Positions 42,513 to 52,393 of a stretch of 64,000 nt of DNA are shown here, one piece after another (positions within the stretch are counted from its first letter, which is position 1; every line of letters starts with the position of its first letter). Under the pieces are notes generated by a model. That model saw only the letters and a program-made list of their open reading frames with translations, was not told the DNA's origin and did no database searches. The stretch is taken from assembly GCA_030833665.1 (NCBI GenBank), contig JAURGT010000002.1, positions 20,851 to 84,850 of the forward strand, read 5' to 3'. Both the position numbers and the translations under genes were made by a program. The DNA comes from Miltoncostaeales bacterium. Its GTDB lineage: Bacteria > Actinomycetota > Thermoleophilia > Miltoncostaeales > Miltoncostaeaceae.

Positions 42513-45401
42513 GTGAGCACGCGCCGCCGCTCGTTCCTCTTCCTGCTGGTCGTCATCGGCTTGGTCTGCGCGTCGATCGTCGTGATCGCCACGCGGCCGA
42601 CCGTGCTCGGCCTCGACCTGCAGGGCGGCGTCGAGGTGGTGCTGCAGGGCAAGCCCACCCGCGACTCCGAGGTGAACAAGGAGGCCATCGACCGGTCGGT
42701 GGACGTCATCCGCAACCGCGTGGATGCCTTCGGCGTGTCGGAGCCCGAGATCCAGACCCAGGGCGACGACCAGATCGTGGTGTCGCTCGCGGGGGCGAAC
42801 AACCCCGATCAGGTGGTGGAAGACCTCATCCGGCCAGCGCAGTTGGTCTTCATCGACTACCAGGCCAACTTCGTGGCGCAGGACCCGAACCTCTGGAGGA
42901 TGGTCCAGAAGGCACAGAACACCACGCCGCGGCCCCCGGCTGAGGGCCAGGTCAGCTACTACCTGTTCAAGAAGAACGCCGCGCACGACCTCGTGGCGGG
43001 GCCGGATTACGAGAAAGCCTCGCTGCTGCAGGACTACGACGGCAATGTGCCCGCCGGCATGGAGATCGAGACAGTGCCCAAGGGCCTCGTCATCTTCTCG
43101 GACCGCCAGCAGCTCGACCCGTCGAAGCCCGACAGCCCGTCACGCACGGTCTACGTGCTCATGCAGGACAAGCCCGCGCTCACCGGACGTGACATCACCT
43201 CCGCGGCGCAGAGCTTCGACTCGGGCTCCACCGGTGGAAACCAGGAGCCCATCGTCACCATGCAGTTCACCGACCAGGGCGCGTCCGCGTTCCAGGGCGT
43301 CACGCGCGACCTGGCGCAGCGCGGCGCCCTGCGCCAGGAGTTGCAGAGCTTCGCGATCGTCCTCGACGGCAAGATCATCAGCAACCCGACCGTTGACTAC
43401 CGCCAGTACCCCAACGGCATCAGCGGCAATAACGGCGCGCAGATCTCGGGCAACTTCAGCACCGAGAGTGCCCGCACCCTCGCCGACCAGCTGAACTCCG
43501 GCGCGATCCCGATCCGGCTCGACGTCATCAGCCAGAAGCAGGTGTCAGCCACCCTCGGCGAGGAGTCGCTGCGGCAGGGCCTCATCGCCGCCGCCGCCGG
43601 CCTGTTCCTGGTGATCCTCTTCCTGGTGGTCTACTACCGCCTGCTCGGCGTGATCGCGGCCGGGGCGCTGATCATCTACGCGCTGTTCTACCTCGCGGTG
43701 GCGGTGCTGGTGCCGATCACGCTCACCCTGCCGGGTATTGCCGGGGCGATCCTCACCATCGGCGTGGCCGCAGATGCCAACGTCGTGATCTTCGAACGAA
43801 TACGCGAGGAAGCCCGGGCGGGGCGCAACGCCAAGTCGGCGATCCTCACGGGATATTCGAAGGGCATCAGCGCCATCATCGACGCCAACGTCGTGACGTT
43901 CCTCACGGCGGCGATCCTCTTCCTGTTCAGCACGGCCGGCCCGAAGGGCTTCGCGTTCACCCTGATGATCGGCGTGCTCATCTCGCTGTTCACGGCCGTG
44001 GTGGTGACCCGCGTGGTCATCGAGATGCTCTCGAACACCAAGGTGTTGCAGAACGAGAAGGCGATGGGCCTCACCGCGCGCGAGCCGCGCTGGAAGTTCG
44101 ACTTCGTCGGCAAGTGGCGCATGTGGCTGGCCATCTCGTTCGTGCCGCTGGCCATCGGCGCGGCCTTCATCGGCATCAAGGGCCTCAACCTGGGTCTCGA
44201 CTTCAACAGCGGCACGCGCATCGCGATCGCCTTCGAGGCCAAGCAGCCCACCGAGGGCCAGGTGCGCGCGGTGCTGGCCGACCAGGGCTTCCCCGAGGCG
44301 AAGATCCAGGCGACCACCGACTCGGCCACGGGCAGCGCCGGGTTCCAGATCCAGACGCCCACGCTCCAGCCTGCGCAGCTGAACGAGCTGAAGCGCAACC
44401 TCGAGGCCGACATCGGCACCATCGACGAGCGCACGTACCTCGTGGAGACCGTCGGGCCGACGTTCGGGAGACAGGTGGTCGAACGTGCGGGCTGGGCGAT
44501 CCTGCTCTCGTTCGCGGTCATCATCCTCTACCTGACGATCCGGTTCGAGTACCGGCTCGCCCTGCCGGCGCTGCTGTCGGTCATCCACGACGTCTGGTTG
44601 GCCATCGCCATCTACTCGATCGTGGGATACGAGGTGACGAGCGCCACCGTGGCCGCCTTGCTGACCATCCTCGGGTACTCGTTGTACGACGTGGTGGTGG
44701 TGTTCGACCGCATCCGCGAGAACGCCCCGCTCATGCGAAATGCGCGCTACAAGGACGTCGTGAACCGCTCCGTGCAGGAGACGCTCACGCGGTCCATCAT
44801 CACCGGGCTCACCGCCGTTTTCCCCGTGCTGATGCTCTTCATCTTCGGGGGCGACACCCTACGCAGCTTCTCGTTCGCACTCCTGGTCGGTCTGCTCACG
44901 GGTGGCGTGTCGTCACTCTTCATCGCGGCGCCGGTCGCGGCGATCTGGAAAGAGCACCAGCCCGAGGGCAGGAAGCGCGCGAAGAAGGCCAGCAAGCGCG
45001 CGGCCCGCGAGGCGGCCGCCGCGTACGACTCGGATGTCGCGGATCTCGACGTGCTCGCGCGCGCCGAGGCGGCGCTGGACGACGAGGAATCGTTGCCCAG
45101 CCTCATGCGCGATGACGAACCGGATACGAATGAGGAACCCGCAGCCCGGGAGTCCGAGCCCGCGCCCGAACCCGAGCCCGGGGTCGAGCCCGCGCCCGCA
45201 TCGCCAGCAGAGCCCGAACCGCGGGCTGCCGAGCCTGACGCGCCGGCCCAGGCCGGTGCGCCCGACGCACCGAACGACGAGGCGCAGCCCGCGCTGCCGC
45301 GCGATGATGTGCAGGATGCGCAGGATGCGCCGGATGCGCCGGACGGCCCGCCCAAGCGCGAGCGGCGGCACAGCCAGGTCAAGAAGCGAAGGAGACGGTG
45401 A
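42513..45401 (+). CDS. secDF: Protein translocase SecDF fusion with long charged C-terminal tail
   Basis: GLDLQGGVEVVLQ..VRNRVDAFGVSEPEIQ (SecD); GIKGLNLGLDFNSGTRIAI..GPTFGRQVVERAGWAI..FDRIRENAP (SecF); single ORF. Confidence 0.95.
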   Translation: MSTRRRSFLFLLVVIGLVCASIVVIATRPTVLGLDLQGGVEVVLQGKPTRDSEVNKEAIDRSVDVIRNRVDAFGVSEPEIQTQGDDQIVVSLAGANNPDQVVEDLIRPAQLVFIDYQANFVAQDPNLWRMVQKAQNTTPRPPAEGQVSYYLFKKNAAHDLVAGPDYEKASLLQDYDGNVPAGMEIETVPKGLVIFSDRQQLDPSKPDSPSRTVYVLMQDKPALTGRDITSAAQSFDSGSTGGNQEPIVTMQFTDQGASAFQGVTRDLAQRGALRQELQSFAIVLDGKIISNPTVDYRQYPNGISGNNGAQISGNFSTESARTLADQLNSGAIPIRLDVISQKQVSATLGEESLRQGLIAAAAGLFLVILFLVVYYRLLGVIAAGALIIYALFYLAVAVLVPITLTLPGIAGAILTIGVAADANVVIFERIREEARAGRNAKSAILTGYSKGISAIIDANVVTFLTAAILFLFSTAGPKGFAFTLMIGVLISLFTAVVVTRVVIEMLSNTKVLQNEKAMGLTAREPRWKFDFVGKWRMWLAISFVPLAIGAAFIGIKGLNLGLDFNSGTRIAIAFEAKQPTEGQVRAVLADQGFPEAKIQATTDSATGSAGFQIQTPTLQPAQLNELKRNLEADIGTIDERTYLVETVGPTFGRQVVERAGWAILLSFAVIILYLTIRFEYRLALPALLSVIHDVWLAIAIYSIVGYEVTSATVAALLTILGYSLYDVVVVFDRIRENAPLMRNARYKDVVNRSVQETLTRSIITGLTAVFPVLMLFIFGGDTLRSFSFALLVGLLTGGVSSLFIAAPVAAIWKEHQPEGRKRAKKASKRAAREAAAAYDSDVADLDVLARAEAALDDEESLPSLMRDDEPDTNEEPAARESEPAPEPEPGVEPAPASPAEPEPRAAEPDAPAQAGAPDAPNDEAQPALPRDDVQDAQDAPDAPDGPPKRERRHSQVKKRRRR

Positions 45402-45763
45402 TGATCAGCCCACGCGAGGCCGTGGAACAGGCGATCTTCGTTGCGGTCGGCGCTGCGTCGCTCACGCGAGACCGCGCCCAGGCGATCGTGGATGACCTCG
45501 TGCGCCGCGGCCAGATGACCGATGAGGAGGGGCGGCTCACGGTGGAAGGCCTCATGGCGCGCGTGCGCGCGAGCGGCGAGGCACAGGGGCTCGTCGGGAA
45601 GATCGAGGGCGGCCTGAATGGCCTGATGCGCGAGATCGGCATCGCCCAGCGCGATGACATCGCCGACGTGGACCAGCGCATCGCAGAGCTTGAGCACCGC
45701 ATACGCCTGCTCGAGGAGGCCTCAGGCGCTACGCCCGCGCCGCCTGCCCCCTCCGACGGGTAG
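45398..45763 (+). CDS. Phasin-like/PhaF-type small coiled-coil protein
   Basis: AVEQAIFVAVGAASLTRDRAQAIVDDLVRRGQMTDEEG..DDIADVDQRIAELEHRIRLLE. Confidence 0.65.
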   Translation: MMISPREAVEQAIFVAVGAASLTRDRAQAIVDDLVRRGQMTDEEGRLTVEGLMARVRASGEAQGLVGKIEGGLNGLMREIGIAQRDDIADVDQRIAELEHRIRLLEEASGATPAPPAPSDG

Positions 45764-45772
45764 ACGTCGGTC

Positions 45773-47431
45773 GTGAGCCGCGGCGAGCGCAAGAGGACGC
45801 TGGCCAGGCTGCGCGAGATCGCGCGGGTCGCGACGAAGCATGGCTTTGGGTATGTCTTCTCGCGGCGCCTGGGCGGCACGGATGGCGACGTCGACGACGA
45901 GTCGATGGAGGACCGCGCCACTCGCGGGCGTCGCCTGAGGGAGATGCTCGAGGAGCTCGGGCCGACCTTCGTGAAATTCGGGCAGCTTCTCTCGACGCGT
46001 CCCGATGTGGTGCCGCCCGATGTCGTGGCTGAGTTGCGCAAGCTGCAGGACGAGGCGCGACCCGAGCCGTTCGAGGCCATCCGCGTCGTCGTGGAGCAGG
46101 ACCTCGGGCTCACCCTCGAGCAGGCGTTCGAGTCATTCGACCCGGTTCCGATCGGCAGTGCGTCCGTCGGGCAGGTGCACGTGGCGCAGCTGCCCGGGGG
46201 GCGCGAGGTGGTGGTGAAGGTGCAGCGCCCCCATGCCGCCGACACGCTCAATGCCGACATCGACCTGCTCTACCAGCTCGCACGCCTGTCGAAGGACCGC
46301 GTGAAGCGCCTGGCCTTCATCGATCTGGAGGGAATGGTCGATGAGTTCGCAAAGACCGTGCGCCAGGAGCTCGACTACCGCAACGAGGCGCGAAACGACG
46401 AGGCCGTACGCCGGAACTTCGAGGGGAACGAGCACGTCGTGGTGCCGAGGGTGCACTGGCGCCAGACGACAGGGCGCGTGCTCACGCAGGACCGTATCGA
46501 GGGCCCCACCCTCGCGCACGCCGACCTCGACGCCATGAGCGCGGAGGATCGACGCACGCTCGCGGCCCGCCTTGCGGAGACGTGGATGCAGATGATCTTC
46601 GGCGACGGCATGTTCCACGCCGATCCGCACCCGGCGAACATCATCGTGCTTGGACCCGACACCATCGGGCTCATCGACTTCGGCATGGTCGGCCTGCTGT
46701 CGCAGGACGATCGCGAGTCCGCGATCCGGCTCTTCACGGACATCATGAGCCAGAACACCGAGCGCATGCCGCGCGATCTGCGTGCGCTGGGCATCAGGTA
46801 CCCCCGTGAGCTCGAGGACGAGTTCTCGCGCCGCCTCCAGGACCTCATGGCCCGGTACATGGGGATGAGCATGGACGAGCTCGACGTCCGGGAGATCCTC
46901 CATGAGCTCTTCGGCATCATCTACGAGCTCGAGATAACGCTGCCGTCCCGGTGGATCCTCCTCGACAAGGCGCTTGCCACCCTCGCGGGCGTCGCCCTCA
47001 CGATCTCGCCTGACTTCAACGTCTTCGAGACGGCCAAGCCGTACGCGCGCAAGCTCCTCTACGCCAAGTACACCCCGGAGCGCATCGCCGGCAGGGTGCA
47101 GGACGACTTCGGCCGGTACGCCAACGCCCTGCTCGAGTACCCGATCCAGCTGGGGGAGCTGCTCGACGAGTTCAAGGACGGCGAGGTGCGCGTCGCCATA
47201 GACCTCAACGAGCTGAACGAGGCCAGCAACAAGGCGTTGGTCGCAGCGAATCGCATGGCCATTGCGCTCGTCGCAGCGGCGGTAATCCTGGCATCCGGGA
47301 TCATCGGCACGTTCGTCACGGAGGGCCCGCGGCTGTTCGGCCTCGCACTCATCGGGGTGCCCGGCTTCGTGGCCGGTCTGGTGCTGTTCGCGTGGCTCGT
47401 CGTGGGGATGATTCGCAGCGGCAACTGGTAA
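45773..47431 (+). CDS. ABC1/UbiB-family atypical kinase
   Basis: EELGPTFVKFGQLLSTRPDVVPPDVVAELRKLQDEA..GSASVGQVHVAQLPGGREVVVKVQRP..FHADPHPANIIVLGPDTIGLIDFGMVG. Confidence 0.92.
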   Translation: MSRGERKRTLARLREIARVATKHGFGYVFSRRLGGTDGDVDDESMEDRATRGRRLREMLEELGPTFVKFGQLLSTRPDVVPPDVVAELRKLQDEARPEPFEAIRVVVEQDLGLTLEQAFESFDPVPIGSASVGQVHVAQLPGGREVVVKVQRPHAADTLNADIDLLYQLARLSKDRVKRLAFIDLEGMVDEFAKTVRQELDYRNEARNDEAVRRNFEGNEHVVVPRVHWRQTTGRVLTQDRIEGPTLAHADLDAMSAEDRRTLAARLAETWMQMIFGDGMFHADPHPANIIVLGPDTIGLIDFGMVGLLSQDDRESAIRLFTDIMSQNTERMPRDLRALGIRYPRELEDEFSRRLQDLMARYMGMSMDELDVREILHELFGIIYELEITLPSRWILLDKALATLAGVALTISPDFNVFETAKPYARKLLYAKYTPERIAGRVQDDFGRYANALLEYPIQLGELLDEFKDGEVRVAIDLNELNEASNKALVAANRMAIALVAAAVILASGIIGTFVTEGPRLFGLALIGVPGFVAGLVLFAWLVVGMIRSGNW

Positions 47432-47467
47432 CGCCGGCGTCCGCCAGCACCATTACGATCGATCGGG

Positions 47468-50116
47468 TTGAGCGCCCTTGACGACAGCCCTGATGTGATC
47501 CCGTCGGCGGCCCCGTGGCGCGCGTCGCGAGTGGCGTATTCGGATGTGCGCCGCCTCGAGCAGTCCCTGGGGTGCTCGGAGCCGATGGCGTGGATACTGG
47601 TGCGGCGCGGCCTCGCAGATCCGGAGGCCGCGAGGGCGTTCCTCGCGGCCGATGGCGAACTGCCCGATCCCCTCGCGATTGACGGGGTGGAGGCCGCCGC
47701 CGCCCGCCTGGCCCAGGCGATCGCGTCCGGCGAGAGCGTGGCGATCCATGGCGACTACGACTGCGATGGGGTGTGCTCCACGGCGATCCTGGCGCAGGCC
47801 CTGCGAGCGCGCGGCGCCGCGGTGACCACCTTCCTGCCGAGCCGGTTCACGGACGGCTACGGGGTGTCCGAGGCCACCGTGGAGCGCCTCGCTGACGAAG
47901 GCGCGCGGCTGCTCGTGTGCGTCGACTGCGGCACCTCGAGCGTCGATGCGCTCACGCGGGCATCGGAGCTCGGCATGGATGTCATGGTGCTTGATCACCA
48001 CCTCGCGGCCGGTGCCCGCCCCCCCGGCATCATCGTCAATCCGGCGTTGGGCCGGGGCATGGACGCCATGCCGGCCGCCGCTGGGGTGGTGTTCGACGTG
48101 GTGCGCGTGCTCGCGCGCGCCGACCAGGGGCTGCTCGCGGGCGATCCGGAGGAGGGCGTCGACCTCGCGGGGCTCGCGACGGTGGCCGACTCGATGCCGC
48201 TCATCGAAGGCAATCGGCGCCTCGTGCACCGTGCCCTGCAGTCCATCCGGCGCGGTGAGCGTCCGGGAATCGTGGCGCTGCTCGCCGCAGCCGGCCAGGG
48301 CTACCGCGGCATCACCCCTCGCGGGCTCTCGTTCACGCTCGCTCCGGCGATCAACGCGGCGGGGCGCCTCGCGGAGGCGTCTCAGGCGCTCGATCTCATG
48401 ATCGAGACCGACCCGGTGCGCGCCCGGGAGCTTGCCGATGAGCTCTGGGACCTCAATGCGCGGCGCCGCGAGGTGGAGCGGCAGGTGACGGCCGAGGCCA
48501 TCGCCACCGTGGAGGCCTCCGGCGAGCCGAAGGGCGTGGTGGTGGTGGCGGGCGAGGGCTGGCATGAGGGCGTGGTGGGAATCGTGGCCTCGCGCGTGGT
48601 CGAACGCTTCGGCTGCCCCGCCATCGTGCTCTCCACCGACGGCGACACGGCCAAGGGCTCCGGGCGCAGCCTGCCCGGCCTCGACCTCCACGCAATCGTC
48701 GCCGATGCCAGCGACCCGCTGACGCGCTGGGGAGGGCATTCCGGTGCGGTGGGGGTGTCGCTCGCCACGGACGACATCCCGGTGTTCCGGGAGATGATGG
48801 AGTCCGCCGCGCGCGGTCGTCGGGCCGACCTCGATCGGGCCCGCACCCGCGAGGTGGAGGCCGTGGTGGCCGCCGCCGACCTCACCCTGCCCAACGCCGA
48901 GGAACTCGAGGCCCTCGCACCCTTTGGCCGCGGCAATCCGGAGCCGCGCATCGTGCTCCCGGGGTGCGCAGTATCAGGGGTGTCCCGCGTGGGGGATGGG
49001 AAGCACCTGAAAGCCCGGCTCTCGGCGTCGGGAGTGGGCGTGCCGGCGATCGGGTTCTCGATGGGGCGGCGCGCGACGGCGATCGCCGCGGCCGGCGAGG
49101 ATGCCCGTTACGACGCCGTGGCGCGACTCGAGGTCGAGCGCTGGCAGGACACCATGGGGCCGAGGGTGTCGCTCGATGACCTCGCCGAGCTCCCGGCAGG
49201 ACCGCCGGTAGGCGGGAGCTGCAATGACGCCTGCGACGCCGCGTGTGACCTGCGGTTGCCCGCCGCCGCCATCGGCGCCCTGGTGGATCTCCCATTCGGG
49301 CCGGAGGCTCCGGCAGAGGCGGTTGAGGCGGCAATCGAGGTGAGGGATCGCCGAGGAGAGGGGCGTGCCCTGTCCCTCATGTGCGCACTCGCCGGTGCCG
49401 ATCGCGGGGTCGTGGGCGTGGTGAGTGATGTGCCGCGGCGCCGGGCGGCGTTGTCGGACGTGCTCTTCCCCGGGCGCCTCGGCGTGGACGTTGCAGTGCT
49501 GGGCGGCGACAGGTGCGACGCCGAGGCCGTGCGGGCCCGTCTGGCGCTGGCCCGCGGCGGACCGGTGCTGGCGCTCCTCGACTACGCGGCGCTTGCCGAT
49601 GTTCCGTTGCCGCCCGACGCGCACCTGGTGGCCATTGATCCGCCGATGTCGCATGCGCAGGCCGACTGGCTCCGCGCGGTTGCGGCGGGGCGGGTAGCGC
49701 ATCTCGCGTGGGGGGCCGACGAGGCGCACATCGCGCTGCAGGTGGCGCTGGCCGACCTGGCGGTGCGCGACACCGCGCGCGCCATCTGGCCCGGGCTGGC
49801 GTCGCATCCCGAAGGCGTCTCGTGGGGACCGGAGTGCGACCGCGTGCTCGCCGGCGACGGGAGCGTCACCAGGGCGCCGCGGGCCCTCGCCATCGCGCTC
49901 GCGGCCCTGGTCGATGCCGGCCTCATCACGGTCGACGCCCGGGGAATCGCAGTGGTGCCCGGCGCGCCTGCCGCCGACCTCGAGGCGGGAGCCGTGGGCC
50001 TGCGCGCCGCCGCGCTCGCCGACGAGGCACGGGTGATGGCCTCGCGGGCGCTCACCATGGACGTGCTCGGCAGCATCCCCGAATGGCTGCCTGAGCCCAC
50101 GGGCGCGTTATCGTAG
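47468..50116 (+). CDS. recJ: Single-stranded-DNA-specific exonuclease RecJ with long C-terminal extension
   Basis: VAIHGDYDCDGVCSTAIL..VCVDCGTSS..DVMVLDHHLAAG..GVVGIVASRVVERFGCPAIVLS..GGHSGAVGVSL; TTG start. Confidence 0.93.
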   Translation: MSALDDSPDVIPSAAPWRASRVAYSDVRRLEQSLGCSEPMAWILVRRGLADPEAARAFLAADGELPDPLAIDGVEAAAARLAQAIASGESVAIHGDYDCDGVCSTAILAQALRARGAAVTTFLPSRFTDGYGVSEATVERLADEGARLLVCVDCGTSSVDALTRASELGMDVMVLDHHLAAGARPPGIIVNPALGRGMDAMPAAAGVVFDVVRVLARADQGLLAGDPEEGVDLAGLATVADSMPLIEGNRRLVHRALQSIRRGERPGIVALLAAAGQGYRGITPRGLSFTLAPAINAAGRLAEASQALDLMIETDPVRARELADELWDLNARRREVERQVTAEAIATVEASGEPKGVVVVAGEGWHEGVVGIVASRVVERFGCPAIVLSTDGDTAKGSGRSLPGLDLHAIVADASDPLTRWGGHSGAVGVSLATDDIPVFREMMESAARGRRADLDRARTREVEAVVAAADLTLPNAEELEALAPFGRGNPEPRIVLPGCAVSGVSRVGDGKHLKARLSASGVGVPAIGFSMGRRATAIAAAGEDARYDAVARLEVERWQDTMGPRVSLDDLAELPAGPPVGGSCNDACDAACDLRLPAAAIGALVDLPFGPEAPAEAVEAAIEVRDRRGEGRALSLMCALAGADRGVVGVVSDVPRRRAALSDVLFPGRLGVDVAVLGGDRCDAEAVRARLALARGGPVLALLDYAALADVPLPPDAHLVAIDPPMSHAQADWLRAVAAGRVAHLAWGADEAHIALQVALADLAVRDTARAIWPGLASHPEGVSWGPECDRVLAGDGSVTRAPRALAIALAALVDAGLITVDARGIAVVPGAPAADLEAGAVGLRAAALADEARVMASRALTMDVLGSIPEWLPEPTGALS

Positions 50117-50121
50117 GCGCC

Positions 50122-52362
50122 GTGGGTACTCCGCTTGCAGATCTCGGGCTCTCCTCGTCCACCGGTGACGCCGACCTCGAGGCGCTGGTGCGGGAGGTGC
50201 TGGATCACCACCCGGGCGCCGACGCCGAGGCCATCCGTCGCGCGTACCGGTACGCGGACGACCGCCACCGCGACCAGATGCGCCACTCCGGCGAGCCGTA
50301 CATCACGCATCCGCTCGGTGTCGCGCGCATCGCCGCCGGGCTGGGGCTCGACGCCGAGACCATCCAGGCCGCGCTGCTGCACGACGTGGTGGAGGACACC
50401 GGCACGTCGCGCGAGGAAATCGAATCGGCATTCGGGCCGCAGGTGGCGGCCCTCGTGGATGGAGTGACGAAGCTCACGCGCATCCACTTCGAGAGCCAGG
50501 AGGAGCAGCAGGCCGAGAACTACCGCAAGCTCATCATCTCGATGTCCTCCGACATCCGGGTGCTGCTGGTGAAGCTCTGCGACCGACTCCACAACATGCG
50601 CACCCTGTCGTACATGAGCAAGTCGAAGCAGATGCAGAAGGCGCGCGAGACCCTCGAGGTGTACGCCCCGCTCGCGCACCGCCTGGGCATCCATTCCCTC
50701 AAGTGGGAGCTCGAGGACCTCGCGTTCGCGGCGCTGCACCCCAAGCGCTACGCGGAGATCCAGCAGATGGTCAATCAACGCCGGGCCGACCGCGAGGAGT
50801 ACGTGGCCGAGGCCGGGGAGATCCTGCGCGGTGAGCTCGGGGCCGTGGGCATCGACCCGGTGGAGATCACGGGCCGGGCGAAGCACTTCTACTCGATCTA
50901 CGAGAAGATGACCCGCAAGGGCAAGGAGTTCAACGAGATCTACGACCTCACGGCGATGCGCGTGATCGTGGAGTCGGTGAAGGACTGCTACGGCGCGGTG
51001 GGCATCATCCACTCGCTCTGGAAGCCCATGCCCGGCCGGTTCAAGGACTTCATCGCCATGCCCCGGCTCAACATGTACCAGTCGCTGCACACGACGGTCA
51101 TCGGCCCGCATGGCAGCCCGCTGGAGATCCAGATCCGCACGCCGGAGATGCACCACACGGCGGAATACGGCGTGGCCGCGCACTGGATGTACAAGGAGGA
51201 GTCGCGCAGCCTCGCGGGGGCGTCGGGCGCCGCCGCAGCGGACGACAAGCTGGCTTGGCTCGCCGGGATGATGGACTGGCAGCAGGACACCTCGGACCCG
51301 ATCGAGTTCATGGACACCCTGCGCAGCGACCTGTACTCGGCCGAGGTGTACGTGTTCACGCCGAAGGGCGAGGTACGCGCCCTGCCGGCGGGATCCACGC
51401 CGCTCGACTTCGCCTATGACGTGCACACCGACGTCGGGCACCGCTGCGTCGGCGCCAAGGTGAATGGGCGTATCGTGCCGCTCACGCACGAGCTGGAGTC
51501 CGGTGACTTCGTCGAGGTGCTCACGTCGAAGTCGCCCCGCGGGCCGTCGCGCGACTGGCTGGGTGTGGTGCAGACGTCCAAGGCCCGGTCGAAGATCCGG
51601 TCGTTCTTCAGCCGCGAGCAGCGCGAGGATGCCGAGCACCACGGTCGCGAGGTGCTCCAGGACGGCCTGCGCAAGGCGGGCCTGCCCGGCCAGCGCATCG
51701 TCGGGTCACCGCTCTTCGCGCAGGTCATCCAGGACATGGGCTTCAAGCGTGCCGAGGACTTCTACATCTCCCTGGGGTCGGGGAAGACCTCCGTGCAGGT
51801 GGTGGTCAACAAGATCATCGCTCGCCTCAAGACCGACGAGGGGGCGGTGGACCCGGCGCCGGCGCTCCCGGACATGCGCGAGGGGCGCAGCCGCGAGACC
51901 ACATCCTCGAGCGACCTCGGCATCGAGATCGAGGGCGTCGCCGACGTGCTGGTGCGCCTGGCCAAGTGCTGCAAGCCGGTGCCCGGCGACGACATCGTGG
52001 GCTACATCTCGCTGGGGCGGGGCATCACCATCCACCGCGAGGACTGCCCCAATGCCCGAGTGCTCATGCGCAGCCCCGAGCGCTTCACCCCGGTTGCCTG
52101 GGGCGGCGAGAGCAGGCAGTCGTTCCGGGTCGAGCTGGCGGTCGAGGCCTGGGATCGCCATCGGCTGCTCGAGGACATCTCGCGCACGATCGCCGAGAAC
52201 GGCGTGAACATCCTCGGCGCCAACTGCCAGGTGGAGGACCAGATGGCCCGCCACCGATTCGTACTCGAAATGGCAGATACCGAAACCCTGAGGGCCCTCA
52301 CCAGCCATTTGCGCAACGTCGAGTCGGTGTTCGACGCCTATCGCGTGACGCCCGGCACCTGA
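50122..52362 (+). CDS. rel: (p)ppGpp synthetase/hydrolase, Rel
   Basis: HD domain YADDRHRDQMRHSGEPYITHPLGVARIAAGLGLDAETIQAALLHDVVEDTG; synthetase; TGS ALPAGSTPLDFAYDVHTDVGHRCVGAKVNG; ACT. Confidence 0.97.
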   Translation: MGTPLADLGLSSSTGDADLEALVREVLDHHPGADAEAIRRAYRYADDRHRDQMRHSGEPYITHPLGVARIAAGLGLDAETIQAALLHDVVEDTGTSREEIESAFGPQVAALVDGVTKLTRIHFESQEEQQAENYRKLIISMSSDIRVLLVKLCDRLHNMRTLSYMSKSKQMQKARETLEVYAPLAHRLGIHSLKWELEDLAFAALHPKRYAEIQQMVNQRRADREEYVAEAGEILRGELGAVGIDPVEITGRAKHFYSIYEKMTRKGKEFNEIYDLTAMRVIVESVKDCYGAVGIIHSLWKPMPGRFKDFIAMPRLNMYQSLHTTVIGPHGSPLEIQIRTPEMHHTAEYGVAAHWMYKEESRSLAGASGAAAADDKLAWLAGMMDWQQDTSDPIEFMDTLRSDLYSAEVYVFTPKGEVRALPAGSTPLDFAYDVHTDVGHRCVGAKVNGRIVPLTHELESGDFVEVLTSKSPRGPSRDWLGVVQTSKARSKIRSFFSREQREDAEHHGREVLQDGLRKAGLPGQRIVGSPLFAQVIQDMGFKRAEDFYISLGSGKTSVQVVVNKIIARLKTDEGAVDPAPALPDMREGRSRETTSSSDLGIEIEGVADVLVRLAKCCKPVPGDDIVGYISLGRGITIHREDCPNARVLMRSPERFTPVAWGGESRQSFRVELAVEAWDRHRLLEDISRTIAENGVNILGANCQVEDQMARHRFVLEMADTETLRALTSHLRNVESVFDAYRVTPGT

Positions 52363-52393
52363 CCGTCGCCCCCTGCTGGTAGCGTCCACTCCA

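Noticed and set aside
45311-45346. 9-bp tandem repeat as a separate element
   Set aside because: Low-complexity DAQDAPDAP coding within the secDF tail.
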